Shown: piece by piece, positions 11,701-24,200 of the stretch
Layout: each line of letters begins with the position of its first letter
How positions within the stretch are numbered: the first letter of the stretch is position 1
The notes under the pieces: generated by a model
Told to the model about the DNA's origin: nothing
The model's input: the letters and a program-made list of their open reading frames with translations, nothing else
Database searches by the model: none
Program-made: the position numbers and the translations under genes
Assembly (NCBI GenBank): GCA_031835245.1
Contig: JAVKOQ010000110.1
Coordinates: forward strand, 104,440 to 168,439
DNA: 64,000 nt
Reading direction: 5' to 3'
Source: Balamuthia mandrillaris
Taxonomy: Eukaryota; Discosea; Longamoebia; Balamuthiidae

Positions 11701-14700
11701 AGCCATCGGCGTGCCGGTCACGAACTCGCTCAGCAGGCCGGGGAGCAGGTTGGAGAGAACCAGGTTGGAGAGAGGCTCGGGGGCGATGGGCAGGGCAAAG
11801 TTGGCCGAGGAGAAGGTGCCTGGCACGCGGACCAAGCTGTTCCCTTCCTTCTCTCCTTCTTTGTCGGCCAACCGCCAGAACAAACGAAAGTAGGCAAAGG
11901 AGGTGGCGTCCGAGCCTCCCTCCACGACGTGCATCATCTCCTTGGAGTTATAGATGAGGCCGGCTGACTGGTTAGGGGCAATGGTGTAGAGGAAGGCCGG
12001 CAGCGTGCTGTTCTCCTGGATAAGCTCCAGCATGGTGGAGAAGGAGAGGGGGTCGCAAAGCCGCTTGCAAGTCTCGGAGACGTCCTTGGAGAGCGCCACG
12101 ACAGTGTGCCTGGCCACCACTCGCTCGGCAGGATAGATCTCTCCCAACGTGAGGAGGCCGCTTCGCTCTCTCATCTCGGAGAGAGCGGTTCTGCCTCCGC
12201 CGACCAAACGATAGCGAACGCAAGAGAGGAGCTCTTCTGGGTTGTTCTTGTTGTGGGTGATAACTTCCTCCACTAGCTCTGCCTTGGGGAAGAGCTTGCC
12301 CTTCTCCATCTCTTCCTTCAACAACCTCTGCAAGAGGGCAGCACGAGCCTCCGCCACGTCCTTGCCTTCCATGATGAGCAACGTGAGTGTGGTCTTGGGA
12401 GGTTCCTTTCCTTCCTCCTCTTCCTCCTCATCCTCATCGCAAGCCAACAGGCAGACGCGATGAAGGAGGTCTCTGGCCCATGCTCCCCTCTGTGCTATCA
12501 GCCGCTCCACCTGTCGGTCCAGGGTGGACTGGGTGACGAAGCCATGGCCCAGCTGCACCTTCATGCTCTCCAACCCCGCCGCGATGGCCATCTGCTCCTT
12601 CGGGTTGAAGAACTCGGACTGCTTGGCCTGCGTCTTGTCGTAAGAGCCAGCCTCCGTGCGCAAGTACTGAGCCAACATTCTCTCGAGGGCTTTGGCCTGG
12701 GTGTCCACGCTCTCCAAGACCTTCTCAAGGAATGAGCGGAGGGCCACCTTGTTGCGAACGTGTTGGGCGAGGCTGATGATAGCCTCCATTCTTTGCTGCT
12801 TGAGCTGCTCCAAACGTTGGCTGGAGCGCTCCATGCCGCTGGGGCTGATGTCCTGGCCTATGGCAGAGAGGAGGCCCTCCAGTTGGGGCTCAAGGCTGAG
12901 AATCTTGGCCACGTGCGTGCTAACCTCTTCGGAAAGAACGCTGCTCTCGTGGCTCCTTAACCAATACTCTTTCCTCTTTCCGCCTTTGCCACAACGAAGA
13001 ACAATGCCAGTCTTCTCTTCCGAAGAAGCAGCAGCCGAAGAAGGAGGAGCAACGATCTCTTCCATGAGGAAAGACCAAGGAAGATGTCCTCTGGCAAAGA
13101 GAATGCCTTCCTTGGAGACAGCTGCTGGCACGACGTGCTCGTTGCCCGTGCGAAGACCGTTGATGGTTAGCATGGTGTTGGTGCCGGAGGCCATCGCCGC
13201 CATCTCCCCTTTCAGCCTCTCGATGTCAGCCACCGCGTGAAAGTGTCCGTTGGAGGCCTCTCTCAAGGCCTTCAACAGCAGGGGATGAGCCTCACCAAAG
13301 TGGCAGACGTGAAACTCGAGGGAGCAGCCACCACGGCGATCGCTGCTGTCCTCTTCGCTCTCATCCTGCAAGCGCTTGCAAGCAGTCTCCAAGTCGCCCA
13401 CCATCTTCCTTTGGTACTCGGTCAGACCGGTTTGTGGGTCTTCCACGTTGAAGTAGTTGAACTTGGGGTCTGCCCTGTTGGAGGGAATGCGCAGCACTTG
13501 TTGCTTCGTGAGCGTGCTCTGCAGGTTGCTGGCGTTCTTGTTGATGGCGGAGTGGTCCAAGCAACGGGTCTCCTCGCCATCCGTCAAGAACCAGACCACC
13601 AGGTTGGAGATGCGGTCTCGGCTCCTGAGCTCCTCCATTTGCTGAGCGATGGCAGCCAAGGCCGCCTCGATGTTGGTCCCTCCCGTTGCCACAAACACGC
13701 TCTCATTCGTCTTCTCCCTCAACATTCTCTCCATCTCCTCATCCTCCACAAACTCTTCTCCGCCCTCCATATCGTCATCGTCCTCGTTCTCCTCTTCCTC
13801 TTCCTCTCCGCCTCCTTCCTTCTGCTTATCTCCTTCTTTCTTGCCGTTCTTCTTGGAGACATAAAACATATCGGGAGTGAAGGTGATGGGGCGGGAGACG
13901 ATGTTGTTCCAAACGAGGAGGGTCACCGGGACGCCGTTCTTCAAAGCGGCCATGAAGAAGGGAGGGATGAGGTCTCTTGCCTTCTTGATGCTGCTATGAG
14001 GATGGTCGTTGGACTTGGGAGGGAGGTAGATGCCCTTCTCGTCGTGGTTCATCGAGGCACTGATGTCAAGACAGAAGATCACATGCGAGCTTCCTCCTTC
14101 TTCAGTGTTGCTTCTCAAGACCATTTGTTGTTCTTTCATCGAAGAAGAAGAAGAAGAGGAAGCATCACCGGTCAACAAGTCGACAGTGGAGAAGAAATGG
14201 AGCTTCTTGTCGGCCACCATCGGCACGAACAACAGCTGAGCCTGCTCGCACCACACCTGGTGCATGCGGGTGAACTGCTTGTGCCGCTCCATCTCCATCT
14301 CCGCCGTGTCTCGCTGCTTGAGCAGCGCTCTCTCTTGCTGCTGTTTACGCTCGGCCACGAGCTCGCTTGGGAGGAGCTTCGTCAGGGCCTCTGTCACGGC
14401 ACGAAAGAGCTGTCGCTGACGGGCGACTACCGAGTCGTCCCCGCCGCCGAGGAGAATGTCCTCCAGGGTGTCAAACTGGCGGTCGCTCTCCTCCAAGTCC
14501 AGGAGTTGGGCGAGGGAGGTCACCCCCAGGGCGTTGCGGAGGGTGTCAAAGAGGCCCTCCACTTCCTCGCGGGTGGCGTCCGGCATGGAAAGGAGGTGCG
14601 CTTTGTTGGAAGGGAAGAGGACGGGCAGGAGTCGAGCCGTCTCAGTCTCCTTCGTGAGACTCGCTTCCTTCTCTTTCTCTTTTTCAGTTACATTGGTGGT

Positions 14701-14979
14701 TGTTGTAGTTGTGGTGGTCTTGGTTGCTCCTGTAGTGCTTGCCAGCAAACGAGAGGTCAAAGCGGCCAGCTCGGTTGACTCGAGAAAGCCGATGGCCACC
14801 AGACGAGCCAGCAGCGGAGCCGCTTTGGCCAGCGGTAACGCCAAGACCGGAGCGAGAAGAGCTTCCTTCTGCTCGTTATAGAAAGGACCCAAGCCGTCCT
14901 TCAGGAGTAACAACGCTTTGGCCTGTTCTTCCAGGGATTCGAGGGAGACACTGGCCTCTGGTTCCCGTGTCCCCTCCAT
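8757..14979 (-). CDS. Von Willebrand A domain protein spliced in frame to an EF-1alpha-like GTPase
   Basis: Exon 1 (14979-10456, 1508 codons) and exon 2 (10349-8757) are separated by a 106-nt intron with donor GTACGT and acceptor CCAG, phase 0 on both sides, giving about 2038 aa. The N-terminal 290 residues are helical and charged. The VWA domain (about 298-500) has an intact metal site: DISAS at 305-309, a GGTNIEAAL threonine and LTDGEE. Acidic linkers and a long unrecognised helical region follow to about 1508. The C-terminal 530 residues are a full-length EF-1A: P-loop GNVDSGKST, a KYAWVMDKLRTERELGVTIEV-type switch I, DAPGHRSF, NKMD, WTNGMTGAKGTTLVEALD, and a Lys/Arg/Gly-rich end. Exon 2 has a Met at 10409, but its N terminus would be intron-like sequence, so a separate gene is less likely. 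Function unknown; Mg2+-dependent VWA binding coupled to GTP hydrolysis is inference. The first base pair of a possible alternative reading, two genes, must be excluded by RNA. Confidence 0.8.
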
Positions 14980-15234
14980 TCTTCAAGGTTTGTTAGTAAG
15001 CTTTGGGCGAAACTAAAGCATTTTTTTTTCTTTTATTGGCTTTATTTCATTTAGGTGAACAGCACAGCAAAGAGGTTTTTTTTCGTTCTGAAAAATTTCT
15101 CGTAATAAAGAGAACGTTTATCGATATTTTTATATTTGTAGACATTTGTTTGAATGGCCATTGGTCACTAACTTTAATTGTCGACATCCAAAACGATAAA
15201 AAGAGAAGCAGAAAAAACCTGTACAGGGGGAGAG

Positions 15235-15274
<40 letters not shown>

Positions 15275-15325
15275 AGTTTTGGGGAGAATCCAATGGGTTG
15301 AAGGTTCGCTGGCCTGCGTTCCTTC
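14980..15325. other. Promoter region of the VWA-EF1A gene
   Basis: No gene seen. AT-rich, with GTCGACA at 15180-15186 and a GA dinucleotide run near 15238-15272. Confidence 0.6.
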
Positions 15326-16771
15326 TCAACTTCCCACTTGCTTTCGGATCTTACGATTCGTTCGCTCCATTCTCTCATTGTTTTGACGAGAACTATCGCG
15401 AACTTTGTCCAACCTGCACAGAAGAAAGAAAGTTATTCATGCGTTTCTTTTGTCGTTTTCGTTCTCATCTTTTTCAACTTACCTAATATTATGATCCTGG
15501 AGCTCGCCTCTTATTTCCAAAGCCATCTCTCCGAGGTCTGACACAAGGTCTCCCAAACGGTCCAGCGCGCTGTCCGTGTCCTTGATCTTCTGCTGCTTCT
15601 CCTCTGACAGCATGCTAAAGTCTGGCTGATATTCCCTGTGATCCTCCTCGCCGCGATCCCTTGACCGGCCGTGTTGCTTCCTCTGCCGACGGCGTTCCTC
15701 CCTCTCGGCCAATTGCTTGTCCTTGGCCTCCGCCTTGCGCAGCTTATCAATCTCCCGGTCGGCCTTGCGGTTGTTGTCCTTGGCTCTTCCGGAGGAAGTC
15801 ACATGGTTTGCATAGTAACCGGCCACACTCTCGATACCACGCATGTGGCGGTCGGCCTTGTCCTGCAGGTGGGAGATATCGTCGAGGTCGCCCTGGATGC
15901 TGCGCAGCTGCTTGCCTTGGTGATCCAGTTTCTCCATTGTCTCTGAGCCTATTCTTTTGGTGTTCTCTGCCACTCGCTATACAGAGGAAGAGAAAGAAAA
16001 GCAAGGTAAAACATAAGGCAATAAAGAAAGCTGACAATTTAGTACATACCAAGGCGCGTTGAACGCTATCATAGGTATCATCAACTACATCTTCTGCTTC
16101 TTCAATACTGTTTTGTTATTTGAATTAACTCTGAGAAGGAGTAAAGGAAAAAAAAAAGAAGAAAAATATCTAGAAAGAAAAAAGAAAGAGAGAGAAAACG
16201 AGCACAAGAAGACGTACACTTTCTGAGTTTGTTTAGCCTTTTCAGACATACGACCGCCTGATGTCCCTGCCTCCAGCTCTGCAGGCTGGTTCTTGACAGG
16301 CGCCCCCTTGGGCAGCACCAAGCCCACCTTCAGCTCCACATTGCCCTGGATCTTGTCCTTCTTGTTGCCCCTCTCTCCGCCCAGCTTGTACCTCCTGGGC
16401 TGGGCGTACTCGAAGCTGGTATTGGCCAGGTCGGCCAAGGCGAGCCTCACCTCCCCAAAAAACGTTTGGCTCTTCCTCTTCTTGTGGCCGTTCTCGTCGT
16501 AGATCTGGATAAAGACCTCTGTCAGCCTCTTCTGATCCGCCCGCGCTATGGGAAACTCAAAGGTCTCATCCCACTTGGGGCGGGAGGTGCGGTGCATGAC
16601 CTTGGTGGTCCGCTCCACGCCGTTGTAGATGACCACGGCAAAGACGTCGCCCCCCATCTTGGTCTTGGGGTCGCGCTTGGGGACGTGGGCGTGGTAGACG
16701 GTCACCTTGAGGGCCATGTAGTCAGGATCCCCTGGGACGGGCTCTGGATCGACTTTCTTTTTCTTGAACAT
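15326..16771 (-). CDS. C2 domain fused to SNAP-25-type Qb-Qc SNARE
   Basis: Four exons (16771-16218, 16107-16050, 15976-15483, 15413-15326) total 398 codons, 397 aa, with all phases consistent. Residues about 15-165 form a C2 domain (LKVTVYHAHVPKRDPKTKMG, KWDETFEF, FGEVRLALADL). Only part of the calcium-binding Asp set is visible, so calcium binding is uncertain. A Qb SNARE motif follows (VAENTKRIGSETMEKLDHQG), with the zero-layer Gln kept in LDHQGKQL. A charged Arg/Lys linker leads to a Qc motif (SALDRLGDLVSDLGEMALEI). Aligned with SNAP-25, the Qc zero-layer Gln174 position is His (ELQDHNIRLDKV). There is no TM segment and no Cys palmitoylation cluster, so the C2 domain probably supplies membrane binding. 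The predicted role is vesicle fusion. Confidence 0.85.
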
Positions 16772-17637
16772 TTGTTTGTTTTGGGCTGAGATCAAATCAA
16801 AAATAAAATCAAATCAAAAAGCGCGTCTCTCTCTCTCTCCCTCTGTGGTGGTTAGGAGGGGCAAGAAGGAGAAGGAGGAGGGAAGGGGGAGGGAGGGATG
16901 GATGCTTGGTTTGTTCTCGCTACGAGTTGCTGCTGCTGCCTCCTTTTTCACTACTTTTTTTTTTCGTATATTTTTTGTTTGGGGGCTTTGTTGTTGGTTT
17001 AAGGTGTTGGAAGTTCGTGACGACGTGACAGTTGACGAAATAAAAAAACCCCGATGCTTTGGCGGGAAAACTTATGGGGTAGAATCCAGAGAAACAATTG
17101 TTGGGGGTTTGGAAGGTCAGCACGTTCTCCCAAGGAGCAACAGGATGCCTAGGACGGCCTAACCAAATGATAGCGTTGTGACCAACGATGTGGTGCTGAC
17201 TTCCTCTTCTCCTTGGGGGACGACCTCTGCCAGGTCATTCTCCCGACCTACGTCCGCCAGAGATACGGTGTGAGCCCAGACCATTTTTTTTTTGCTCAAC
17301 GCGTACAGCTACACCTGTTTTCGGCGGGAACAGCGCTACCGTTTCCACCTTCTGCCAGCACCACCACAAATCATTTCCCCTGCTAGTTTCAACTCCACTG
17401 GGATAATCTGAGTTTGGATGAGGAGTTGCCACTTTTCCCCTCTGGGCAAAAAACCAGCTTCTCTCTCCGCACAGCGTCCTTCCGTTCACCCAGGCGTCCC
17501 GTGCCTGCTAAAAAGCAGTGAAAAAAAAATGTAGTGAGAGAACTTTTGCAAAGTTCAAAAGCGAAGCGAAACTAAAAAGAAGTAGCAGCAGCAAGAGAGG
17601 GAGTAGAACCTCGCTAGTCGGGAGCCTTTGAGGAACA
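16772..17637. other. Intergenic region between C2-SNARE and the small plus-strand gene
   Basis: No recognisable gene. It contains homopolymer runs, the motif TGACGACGTGAC at 17018-17029 and a GC-richer stretch at 17100-17500 whose short ORFs lack recognisable motifs. Undetected 5' exons of the plus-strand gene could lie here. Confidence 0.5.
17018..17029. promoter_or_regulatory. TGACGACGTGAC motif upstream of C2-SNARE
   Basis: The 11-mer TGACGACGTGA also occurs at 38589-38599 and, reversed, at 34012-34022, each time in a promoter-sized intergenic gap. Resembles a spaced bZIP half-site pair. Regulatory role is inferred. Confidence 0.35.
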
Positions 17638-18158
17638 ATGGACGTGCGTATCCGCTTTTTCAAGCCGGCGTCTCGCTTATCTTGAGGTTGCTGCAACCAT
17701 TTTCTATTTTATGTTTTTCGTATTTCCAGGAACATGCTTGCCACGAGGAAGGCACGAACAACCACGTTGCTCCCGAAGTAGAGGAAGCATCTGGGCTTGC
17801 CACCCTGCCTGAGCTTCTTCTCACGGCCAACCAGGATCTGAGTACCACCAATAGAGAGCTGATGAACCTCGCCACGCAACAAACCGCCATCATCGACTTC
17901 CTTACGCAGCAACTCTACTGGGCAAACTGCATCATCTACACCAAGGTGTCCTACCAGTCCCATCCCCAGCAACAAGATAGCGAGGCAACAACCACAACGC
18001 CGCCCTACACCTTTGCTCAGCCCAACCTTCATGAAGATGTGCAAGACGGTGCATCATCATCCTCGTGTCCCGAGGAGGAAGTACTGGCAGCAGAGCTTCT
18101 AGCCTTGGAAGAACGTGTTGGAAAGACAAGGAACAGCAACCAAGCACAACAGCACTAA
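17638..18158 (+). CDS. Hypothetical short coiled-coil protein
   Basis: Proposed two-exon gene: ATG GAC then donor GTGCGT at about 17644, and an acceptor TTTCCAG before 17730 that continues EHACHEEG in the same phase. The product is about 145 aa: an acidic N terminus, a likely coiled coil (ELLLTANQDLSTTNRELMNL), a hydrophobic stretch (AIIDFLTQQLYWANCIIYTK) and an acidic Ser-rich tail ending in Gln/Asn. The uninterrupted frame lacks an ATG, which is why the mini first exon is preferred. No family recognised. It ends 59 bp from the convergent deubiquitinase stop. Confidence 0.4.
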
Positions 18159-18216
18159 CGAAGAGACAAGAGAGAAACAGTAATAATAAAAAAGAACATC
18201 GATACCATTTGTTTGT

Positions 18217-21200
18217 TCAAGATAAGACATGAAGAAGGAAAGCCACCAACTGCGTGAGGTGTTCCAGAGCAGAGGCCATTGGCTGTGGAACTTCCGATAG
18301 AGCCTTCAGCTTCTGCCGTAAGCCATCCCTATTGCCGCCCCGCACAAGGTATGTCTTACCCCCTTCCATTGTACATATTACCTCTAATGCTCTCAACGTC
18401 TGTTGTCGTAGCAGAACTAAGTTAAAAAAAAAGAAAGAAAGCGAAGGAAGCAACAAGAACAAAGAGTAGATAACGTACGTGTAAAACAGGAGTAGAGGAT
18501 GGACTATCTCCACCAGCAGCACGCAGATGCTCCTCGATCGCCTCCTCCGCAGCTTCCACCAAAGAGTCCACCAAATACTCTCCCTTAGCATCCAACGAAG
18601 TGGGCTCTCCTTCAGAGTTCAGCGCCATCACTGTAGCAAATACCTTCTTCACAAATTGATAACACGGCTCATCCTCCAAAGGAGAAGTGGCTTTGGGAGA
18701 GGAGAAAGTGGAAGTAGAAGTAGAAGAAGAGTCAGGAGAAGGAAGAAGGACGCGCAAGAGATAGTCCTGAAGGCGGTGAGGGTTGAGATTGGATCGTAGG
18801 CTTTCGGCTACCAATGGTCCTTTGCTGCCGTCCCATGCTTCCTCCATGTGAGCGAATAATTTAGGGAGATTTCCGGTCAAGTGCACTGTTGACAACAAGA
18901 GCAACACTCCTGATAGATTTTTACCAAACAAAAAAATGAGTGTCTGTCCACATACATGTACAAAGACGAAAAGAGAGAGAGAGAGAGGAAGCAAAGGCAA
19001 ACCCAAAGAAGCAGAGGTAGAGGCCAAGATACTATCGTCCTTGAAGCACTGTAGAGCCCTAGAGAACATGGCAGAGGCAAAAGTGAAGTAGACAGGTTTG
19101 CGGTGGGTAGGTCGACGCGAGGAGCTGTTGTCCTGGAGGCTGGTCTGGTCCATGAAGAGGTTCTTCAGCAGCTGCTCAAGGCAGTGGTTGCTCCGGTCCA
19201 TACGCACCACCACCTCCAACAGCCTATAGCACTCCAAGAGGACGTCTCCCTCCTCTTTGTAGGTGTCCGCAATCGTTAACAATGTTGTTACGAAACTGGT
19301 CTGTTGTGGTGGAAAAAGATAGAAAAGTTTAAAAAAACGAAATAGAAAGAAAAGAGAGAAATGAGAAGGGAAACGGTGGTACCTTTCCTTCCCAAGCTTC
19401 AGAGATGGCGAGGGCGCGTTGCAAGCGCTCATCATCAGGTTCAGGCTCTTGGGCCATCCATGAGCTCGCTTTGAACATAACCTTAAGGGCGGTGATGATG
19501 TCCTGAGGAGTGACAGGATCTTCCCTCTTCAGCGCAGAAGATGCTGATGTGGCAGCTGTAGTTGATGGACGGCTATTCAAATGCAAAAACTGGGCAACAA
19601 AATAAAATGAAGAGTTAGCACATGAACAAGGCACAAGCAGGTCGGAATCTTGGGAGATAAGACGTAAGACGTACTCTTGCCAACTGCTGCAAGCCCTGGT
19701 TCTCACAAAATACTACAAAATCCGGCTCAGATGCCAATAATACATCATAGTACCTTTTTTTGTGAATAAGAAAAACACAGTGTCAGAGGGAAGTAATGGA
19801 GAAGAAAAAAAGAGAAAGCAAAGAATGAAACGTAAAGAAAGATACCTCAACATGTTGCGGTGGTTGGTAAGCAATTTGTTGGCTTTGAGAACAACGGGCA
19901 AGCGACGAAGTCTATACTCTGGAATGTTTTCCGCGATGACCTTGATGCCAGCAAATATTTGATCCGAGGTGCGCGGATAGACATTGGTGTTGACATAGAT
20001 CTGTGAGGTAGCCCAATCGAGGTTGGTGTGGAAGGCCCACGTCTGCATAAAGGCTTCACTGCGAACGCAACACAGGTAGAGGATGCGATAGAAGGTGGGG
20101 AGAGCTTCCTCGTTGTAGGCGATCATCTTCTCGTTTGGACTGATGCCGGCAAAGAAGTCAAAGAGACGAGTGGGTAGCGTTGGGCTGGAGGTAATACGGT
20201 CTACTGTTCTCTCATCAAGTTCAAGCATCTTCAGCCAGTACTCCATCATGTGCTATTTTTTGTGACATTTGGTGAAGTCAGTGAACAACGTGCAAGACAG
20301 AGAGGGACAAGAAAGGAAAACAAATATTACCAATTTGTTTAGATCACACTCAGTGCGAGGACCATCAATGGTTTCGAAGAGCTGAACAAAGGCATCAAAG
20401 TGACTAGCGAACTGAAAAAAGAACAGGGATAAGAAAGGAAATATGAGCATAAAGCTAACAAGTAGAGGGAATGAAAAAAGCAAAACGAACCACTGCAGCA
20501 TACGGCGGCGAGCGCGCACACCACTTGAGCAGCTTAAAGTAGTTCGTCAGCTTCCAATAAGTAGTAGGAAAGTTCTCTGGTGACTTTCCAGTTATGAGTG
20601 TACTCTCCCCACGAACATGTCGCCTCGCCGTCAATAACAACGACAGCAAGTACTGATAGACAGCCAGCAAATGAGAATCAGCGTCGGGAGTCAGCCCGGG
20701 CAAGATCTCTCTGTTGGGGTTCTTGGGGTCGACCCTAATGGCAGCCTCTGGCACCAATCCCATTACCAAAGACTCCGCAGCCTCCCTCGTGAGATCAGAG
20801 CTGTTGGCCATCAACCAGGATTCTACCCAAGAGCCTTTGTTGCGGAACATCCACTCCCTAGCGAGAGCATTGTGCGGCATGAGGTCGGCCAGGTACTTGA
20901 CTGCGTAATAGGTGGCCGTCTTGTACTTAAGATTGTTCTTGATGACCACGAGCAGGGAAGTAAGGGCTTGATCCACACGTGCACCCTGCAGAGAGTCCTC
21001 CAGGGCCAAGAGAGGGGTCAGCACATCGAAGTACGGCTGGAAACGGTCATAATCCACCGAGTCCAATCCTTTGGTGATGATCTCCAGGACATCGTGAGAC
21101 AACTCCTCGTTCTCCCAACAGATATGCACCAGCACTTGAGCGAGCTCCTTTGAGTTGATGCCATCCAACAAGATCTTGGACAGGAAAGGCTTAGAGTAGA

Positions 21201-24200
21201 GCAGTTCTTTATCGGTGGTGGGTAGCTGAAGAGGAGCGGCCAGGGTGAGCGAGGGAGGAGTGCCTTTGTCCAGAGGGGCGTCCGTCTCACAAGCCCGTAT
21301 CAGCTCGCTGAAGAGACTGACCATGAACTCCAACTTGGGAGGATTGCGTTTCTCTCCCATTTTTGCCCTCTTCTTTTTCTTCTTCTTGGAGCGCTATTCA
21401 TTGAAAAGAACAGAAAAAATCGGTCAGAAGGACAGACAATAAACTAGAAATGAAGAGGAAGCATACTTTGGCAAGAGGAGAATCTTCCCCGAGATAAAAG
21501 TCTATCAAATACGCTATGACGCCTTGGTCCAACAACAGCTTCTTCTCGTTGGTTCCCAATTGGGCAAAGTCTCGCAACACCATGAAGTAATGCGCAAAGT
21601 TCTTCCAGTGCCTTTCTTTGCCCTCCAACTGCAGGCAAGAAACATAAATTGTAAGTGACTAAGACAAGCTTTGGTTAAAAGAAAAAAAGTGGCGCGTGTA
21701 CCAAGGCCAAATAATTTTGGAGGAACCGAACAATAAGACAAGAGGGTCTAGTTTCGGGTTCTGAGTGCTCCACCTTTGGACCTTTCTCTTCGGAGCTCAA
21801 CTGCAAAGCGAAGACAGAAAATGTTTGGTTTAGCGAAGATCTTCCACACAAAGAAGAGAAGAAAGGAAAGGAAACTGGTAATACCTCCATTTGTGTTTCT
21901 TCTGCTGCAGGAAGCACATCTACCTCTTCGTAGCGTTCACCTTCAAAAGGGCGCAAACAATCCAGAATGCTGACGACCAAACGCGCAAACGGATAGCGCC
22001 CATCGGCCGCATTGCACGAAAACAGTATTTGTTCCAGCCAGGAAGTGTCCTTGATACCCTTCTCTTCGACAAACCACCGACATGCAGGAAGGTACTTCTC
22101 TAACAGCGGCCGCAGCTGATGTACATAGAGATGAATGCAACCCTTCTCCTTGGCGTGGACTAACGTCTCCGCGATGAAGCTAAATGCCAGCTCAATAGCT
22201 CTCATTGTAGGATGAGTAAGATCCCACGAACTGTGATAATCTGCTCAAGCAAATAAAGGCTATGAGATTCACAAACAAACAGAGAACCACAAACATAAAA
22301 CAAAGGATACGAACCGGTGACTGAAGGACCAGCTTCAAGTTTCACAATGTCCCACAAGAACTCAAAGTAATCCACATCAAAGAGGTGCTTATCCACAAAG
22401 AAATCCATGTTCTCCTTCCAAACAGTCTCATAGATCCTGGAAGGAACATTGCCCGCTGCTTCATCCCTGCTCAATCTCACGGGTGGCTTCAATGGCTCCA
22501 CTCGTTGGTAGAACAGCATGTAGGCGTTGTAGGGCTTGGCTCTCATCCTGGAGACATGTTTTCCTTGAATGGAGTCCCATTCCTGCACAGACTCCTCGCC
22601 ACCAAAGGCGCATGCAGCGATTTCGCTTTCGTTGAAGGGATCCACGAGGGTATCGTTGAACTGGAACCATTGCAGGCCCTTACTCTCATCTATGGGTTGA
22701 CGTTCTCGAATAAACGAGTAGTAGTGGCCAAAATCAGCAGTTCCTGTATGAACCAGTATGCCAGCTAGTTCGTACTCATAATAGGAAGCTGGTCTTTCTT
22801 CCGTTCCTATGAAAGGTGATAAACAAAAAATAAATAAAAGAATAAGAAGGAAAGAAGGAAAGAGATGTGCAAACCTTCTGGAAGGGCAGTTCCCTCCTTT
22901 TTCGCCAACCCTTCTAAGGTATACGGTTCCATGTTAAGCCGCATGGGGAATTGACAAAACTCGTTGAGCTTCACGCGCTTCATCGCTTCGAGGTCAAACT
23001 CAAAACGCTTCAAGTGGATGATGAGGTTGTCGGGTAAGTTCTTTATGCAACACCGCTTGAGTGCATCCACTTTGTCATTACATTGTCCACAGAGGTACTT
23101 GTTATCCCCCTCCAGGATGTCCCCCTGTACATAGAGCTCCAGACTCTCCGCAATGTCCTTCTTATTTTTGATGTCCAAGCTCAAGGTGAAGAAGGTCTCG
23201 AAGCGTTCGGAAACATGGTTACAGTCTTTAGAGATCAGCTGGTTGCAGATTGTGCCTCCAAAGACTTCATTCAACATTTTGTCCTGTTTTTTTTTTCGAC
23301 AACTAAATAAATCTTTTCCTTGATTGGAGAAAAAGGAGCAAAAAAAAAAATACCTTTTGCTGTGCTTTGGCTATGTTTTCCAAGCGATCCAAAAGCATGT
23401 TCATGAACTCTTCCGCGTCTTGCTGTTGAAGCACGTTCATAGGTTGACCCTCCCAATCCTTGTATGTCTCACAAAAAGGTCGAGTGTCGTAGTATCTCTT
23501 CTCGCTCTCTTGCAAGCTGCCAAAGATAGTCTGAAATTGGATCAACATGCTTTCTCGCTCCAGTTCCTCCAATGTCTTCTTCTTTTCCTTCTGTTTGCCT
23601 TCCTCTTCCATTGGTTCTTCGCCACCCGCCGTAGCCTCCTTTTCTTTTTCTCCAACTTCTCCTTCCTTTTGTTTTTCCAATTCTTGCTGCATTGCGGTAT
23701 CTTGCAGCTGGAAGATTCCATGTCTGAAGTCTGGAACCATGAAGAACTGTTGAAGAAGGGAGTTCATGTAACAGGTAGCTCCCAAGTTCTTCAGGCCTAC
23801 ATAACCACACTCAGCTTTCTCAAAGGCCGATGGTAAGTACTTCCACATGGAGCGCTTGTCGCCACTATGATGTTGGGTCTTGAGCAACGCCACCAGGGCC
23901 GCAAAGTTGGTGGGGCAATCCTTTGCCAACTCTGTCAACAGTTTGAAGGCGGCTAAACGGCTCTCGGAAGTCTTGCATTTTGGTGGAGAGCGAGGGCCAT
24001 GGTTTTCGATGGTAGGGATTGCAAACAGGCAATTGTGGAAGACCTCATCCATGATTCTAGCCCTAAAATACATACGAAGAAAATACAGTGAGTAATCTGA
24101 ACGAAAAGAAGAAAAAGTACAAGAACCAGGAGATGTAGTAGCGGTTATTGTTGATCGGACAACCAAATGCATGTCACGATCAACAGATATGCAGCTACCA

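Noticed and set aside
17100-17500. Gene or transposon remnant in the GC-richer gap
   Set aside because: Short ORFs have no recognisable motifs and no terminal repeats were found.
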